Made by a program: the position numbers and the translations under genes
Shown here: positions 32,807 through 35,804 of the stretch, piece by piece
How positions within the stretch are numbered: the first letter of the stretch is position 1
How the letters are laid out: every line of letters starts with the position of its first letter
Notes under the pieces: model-generated
The model's database searches: none
What the model was told of the DNA's origin: nothing
What the model saw: only the letters and a program-made list of their open reading frames with translations
Assembly (NCBI GenBank): GCA_038316335.1
Contig: JBBQAM010000041.1
Location: 1-35,804 of the forward strand
Source: JALHST01 sp038316335
GTDB taxonomy: Bacteria; Bacteroidota; Bacteroidia; Flavobacteriales; Flavobacteriaceae
Length of the DNA stretch: 35,804 bases
Direction: 5' to 3'

Positions 32807-35143
32807 TTAAAATGGATACCCAATGGCAAAATTTAAGATCAAATTATCAGCACCCCCTCCAAAGAACGGAATTCTACTCCGTTCCTTTATAGGAAGATAC
32901 GGTACCCGGAAGGGCGATGCCAGATCCAAGCGTATCACGAAATTCTGGATATCAAACCTAAACCCAAAACCCACACCTGCTCCCAATTCCTTGTACCAAT
33001 CCTTACCAAAACTGCCTAAGGCATATAATTCATCGGTGGCGCCTGTCAGATCTGTTGTTTTATTTTTACCGGAAAGCCACACATTGCCCGCATCAACGAA
33101 TACCGCGCCTTTGAGATAGGAATATATGGGGAAACGATATTCTAAATTACCTTCCAGCCGAACATTTCCCGATTGGTCATAATACGATCCGGCACCGGTC
33201 TGATCTGAAAGATAACTACCTGGCCCCAAAGATCGTATTCTGAAAGCCCGCACACTATAGGGGCCACCTGAAAAATATTCCTTTATATAAGGCAGGGTAG
33301 TTGAATTGCCATAGGGAATGCCCCAGCCTGCGAAGATTCGACTTACCAAGGTCTCGTCTTTTCCCCATTTTAGATAGTGCCTAAAATCAATGTCAAGCTT
33401 GGCATATTGGGCATATTCCTGACCCAAAAATTTAGATTTGCCGCCACTAAGGAGATGTATCAAATTCCCGGCAATATCTAAATTGGCATTGAAATAAATA
33501 GGTCCCTTCTTACGCGAATCGACTAGTTCATTATAGGTAAACGAATAATTGAGTCCGGCAATGAACCGCTGGTCAAAGCTACCTTTCAGAAATGGGTTCT
33601 GTTGCAAAATAGTATCAAATTCGGCGGTCGTCTTGGATAGTTTTACATAATTGACAGTGATGGGTTTTAGCTCATGAAAAACATACCGATTTTCGTTCCA
33701 GGTATACCCAAAGGAGGTATTGAAAGAATTCAATTGATAGAGTTGGGTACGGTTTAAAAAATCGACACCAAGACTGACGACCGTCTTTGGAACTGCATAT
33801 ACGAAGCGCTCCGATCGAAAAGGAACGAAGCGCGGTACAATTAGGTCTGCCTTAATTCCGGCGGCAATACTGCTCAAACTTGCATTGCTGGTTCTTGCGA
33901 GCTGTGTTTCATAATCAAAATTCGCCGAAATCTTCAAAATTTCCCCACCATGAAAGATGTTCCGATTACTATGGGTGACCGTTATTCCTGGACCTGCAAA
34001 CCCATTTGACTTCGTAACGGCCTGCAACTCGGTTCGCAATGATTTTTTCGTCATTGGCGTTAAATAGATATCGGCATTCAGGGAACCTGCACCATCTGTC
34101 GCCAAGGTATCCAATTCGGTAAAACGGGTATTTACAAATTTATAACTGCCAATTGCCGATAATCGGTTGCTCGTATACCGCGCCATATCAGCGCTGTACA
34201 ACTGGCCTTTTTTAAATAGGATATAGGGTTCTAGTTTCTTGGGCTTAAAAAACACTTCATTTTGAACGATATGGATCCCATCAACCGTACTGCCTTTTGG
34301 AGGCACCGAATCAGACGCTATCGAATAGTTCGGGAATACGGTAATCGAATCGATTTTATAAGGTATCGTCGCTCTATGGGGCGTATTCTTCTTAAGCCGC
34401 AAATAAAGATCGAAGCGTTTATTTTTATATTGATTGGTATCGGCTTCGAAAATCAGGAAATCCGGATTGAAATTGTAATAGCCCACTTCTTTCAATGAGC
34501 GATCTATGCGTTCACGTTCTGCTTTTAGTAATTCCAGGTCGAATCGATTGCCTTTTTTTAATCGGGAATCGGAAGCCATTTTCTCAATGGCACCATAAAT
34601 GGGCAATGAATCCCCATCAAGTTGATACGTTTCAAGCAAATAGGGTTTTGTCAATGACACTTCGTAAGCGACATCCGCATAGTTTTGGGTGCTATCTATT
34701 TCAGAGGTCGCCCGCCCATAAAAAAATCCTCGGTTCTCTAAGCGATTTAATATGAGTTCTTCAGAGCGTTTTGGATCGATGTCAGAAAAATACACTGGTT
34801 TCTCCCCGATTGATTTGTTCATCCATCGATTGATAAAACCTGGTTTTTTGCGTTGCGCTTTATAATAAAAATACAGGCCCGGACGCATCCCTAGAATCAC
34901 ACTATTAGGCTCGGGCAACAATAGGGCCTGTAATTCTTTCTCTAACGTTTTGTTATCCTTGACGACCGTATCGGAAACCATCCTTATTTTCGCGCCACGA
35001 TACAACTGTTCCCCTTTAGGTATATATTTCTCAACACTGCATGCGCTGATGCCCATTAAACAGAACAGGAAGTATACCGGCTTTATTTGTTTTGGTATTT
35101 TCAATAGTTGTTTTTCTAATTTTGCAAATAAATCAATGCGCAT
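32807..35143 (-). CDS. tamL: TamL, BamA/TamA-family outer-membrane lipoprotein
   Basis: A 778-residue Omp85-family protein. It has a lipoprotein signal (lipobox GISAC, Cys35), which marks the Bacteroidota TamL variant of TamA. POTRA-like segments follow (about 45-400, with RLKKNTPHRATIPYKIDS and LYSADMARYTSNRLSAIGSYKF) and then a 16-stranded barrel (about 410-778). In the barrel VRAFRIRSLGPG takes the place of the Omp85 VRGF motif, and EYRFPIYSYLKGAVFVDAGN is the typical late strand pair. The protein ends with an aromatic FAIGYPF. With TamB it inserts or transports outer-membrane material. The ATG overlaps the tamB stop by 11 bases, so translation is coupled. Confidence 0.92.
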   Translation of the reverse strand: MRIDLFAKLEKQLLKIPKQIKPVYFLFCLMGISACSVEKYIPKGEQLYRGAKIRMVSDTVVKDNKTLEKELQALLLPEPNSVILGMRPGLYFYYKAQRKKPGFINRWMNKSIGEKPVYFSDIDPKRSEELILNRLENRGFFYGRATSEIDSTQNYADVAYEVSLTKPYLLETYQLDGDSLPIYGAIEKMASDSRLKKGNRFDLELLKAERERIDRSLKEVGYYNFNPDFLIFEADTNQYKNKRFDLYLRLKKNTPHRATIPYKIDSITVFPNYSIASDSVPPKGSTVDGIHIVQNEVFFKPKKLEPYILFKKGQLYSADMARYTSNRLSAIGSYKFVNTRFTELDTLATDGAGSLNADIYLTPMTKKSLRTELQAVTKSNGFAGPGITVTHSNRNIFHGGEILKISANFDYETQLARTSNASLSSIAAGIKADLIVPRFVPFRSERFVYAVPKTVVSLGVDFLNRTQLYQLNSFNTSFGYTWNENRYVFHELKPITVNYVKLSKTTAEFDTILQQNPFLKGSFDQRFIAGLNYSFTYNELVDSRKKGPIYFNANLDIAGNLIHLLSGGKSKFLGQEYAQYAKLDIDFRHYLKWGKDETLVSRIFAGWGIPYGNSTTLPYIKEYFSGGPYSVRAFRIRSLGPGSYLSDQTGAGSYYDQSGNVRLEGNLEYRFPIYSYLKGAVFVDAGNVWLSGKNKTTDLTGATDELYALGSFGKDWYKELGAGVGFGFRFDIQNFVIRLDLASPFRVPYLPIKERSRIPFFGGGADNLILNFAIGYPF

Positions 35144-35804
35144 CCTTTGTAGGTGGAGGGGCTTGTTTTTTATCTTCCTTTACTGTGTTTGACTTCTTAA
35201 ATGGACTAAATATCTCACTTAGTTTATTGAACTCCCAATTGAGGATCAGTGCTATCCCGGTCACGGTCAATTGACCGTCAATAGCATTTTCATATTCGCT
35301 TTTTTGAAAACCGTTCAAACGATAGCGTCCGTCATCGGTTAACAGGTATTCTATGCTAAGATTTCCTATTATCGGAGTCGATCCCTCAGTGTTATTTGAG
35401 TTTCCTTCGACCGGTACCGAACTTCCGGCGGTAATGATAAGGCGATCATCGAAAAGTTTCTTTCGGGCATTTATATTCAATTCGGTGCGATCAGTTGGGC
35501 TGTTCCCTTGATAATCGGTATAACTTTCCAACCCAAAATCGACTTCAAGTCCTGTCTTCCCTAAAACCTTCCCTGAAAATTGATTCAGTTCTTGGGACAA
35601 TAATTTATTGACATTGTTACGCGCTATGGCCGTGGCACCTCCAGAACTACCATCGCTGCCAGAATCTGGAAAAAAACGGTTCAAGGCCAGGAGTGAAAAT
35701 ACCTGTTTGTTCAGCTCGTCTTCCTGACCGTTCAATTGTTGTACCCGATCGTAAACGGACCCTCCAAAGGATCCCTGTTGATTTTCAGGCATATCAAGAC
35801 CAAA
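35133..35804 (-). CDS. tamB: TamB C-terminal part (translocation/assembly module), truncated by window edge
   Basis: The frame is open to the window edge, so only the last 223 residues are seen; full-length TamB proteins exceed 1000 residues. The visible end matches the TamB C-terminal (DUF490) domain: QQLNGQEDELNKQVFSLLALNRFFP, a Gly/Ser-rich linker, LNQFSGKVLGKTGLEVDFGLESY, GNSPTDRTELNINARKKLFDDRLIITAGSSV, and the strand pair near IGNLSIEYLLTDDGRYRLNGFQ. TamB is an inner-membrane-anchored, periplasm-spanning groove protein that works with TamA/TamL in outer-membrane homeostasis and lipid transport. A Pro/Lys-rich tail (KEDKKQAPPPTKDAH) follows the domain. Confidence 0.88.
   Translation of the reverse strand, partial: FGLDMPENQQGSFGGSVYDRVQQLNGQEDELNKQVFSLLALNRFFPDSGSDGSSGGATAIARNNVNKLLSQELNQFSGKVLGKTGLEVDFGLESYTDYQGNSPTDRTELNINARKKLFDDRLIITAGSSVPVEGNSNNTEGSTPIIGNLSIEYLLTDDGRYRLNGFQKSEYENAIDGQLTVTGIALILNWEFNKLSEIFSPFKKSNTVKEDKKQAPPPTKDAH

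Overview
The window looks like chromosomal DNA of a flavobacterium (Bacteroidota, Flavobacteriia), probably marine. The evidence is a Bacteroidota-type lipoprotein TamA (TamL) next to TamB, DUF6090 proteins, a tricorn-like S41 peptidase beside a DPP4-type S9 peptidase, few Shine-Dalgarno sites but A-rich leaders, and promoter-like TTG-N20-TAnnTTTG sequences. I saw no rRNA, tRNA, CRISPR array, transposase or phage gene.

Layout. 1-405: decayed DNA with the 3' end of a rhodanese-type sulfurtransferase and a likely aspartyl-protease tail. 406-2304: APC permease and MarC-family membrane protein, abutting. 2506-5399: DUF6090 protein, DUF1801 protein, a seven-repeat FG-GAP/VCBS propeller protein and a broken DUF6090 paralogue; both DUF6090 loci carry the same short palindromic repeat in frame. 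5445-7220: CPBP protease and an unknown membrane protein. 7569-13143: two large exported peptidases in tandem (tricorn-like, then DPP4-like), followed by a second CPBP protease and a retropepsin-like lipoprotein. 15246-16993: membrane-anchored LytTR regulator and an exported SCP2-like/cupin fusion, separated by an exact 10-bp direct repeat with 21-bp period that looks like a LytTR operator.

17157-23570 (minus strand) is the centrepiece: a complete, tightly packed six-gene ebo cluster (eboA-eboB-eboC-eboD-eboE-eboF) with its own terminator and a plausible promoter. The cluster is known from cyanobacteria (export of scytonemin precursors), Pseudomonas and some algal plastids; the molecule it makes or moves in a flavobacterium is not evident here, since no other biosynthetic genes lie beside it.

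23749-28619: DUF1003 protein, an APC permease with a C-terminal cytosolic domain, an Old Yellow Enzyme reductase and a VIT1/CCC1 metal transporter. 28654-31909 (minus): a redox/metal-envelope group: DUF481 barrel, methionine-rich lipoprotein, an outer-membrane barrel with an N-terminal haem-c motif, and a monohaem cytochrome c, with an 18-bp perfect palindrome upstream. 32352-35804: small secreted protein, then tamL and the 3' end of tamB on the minus strand.
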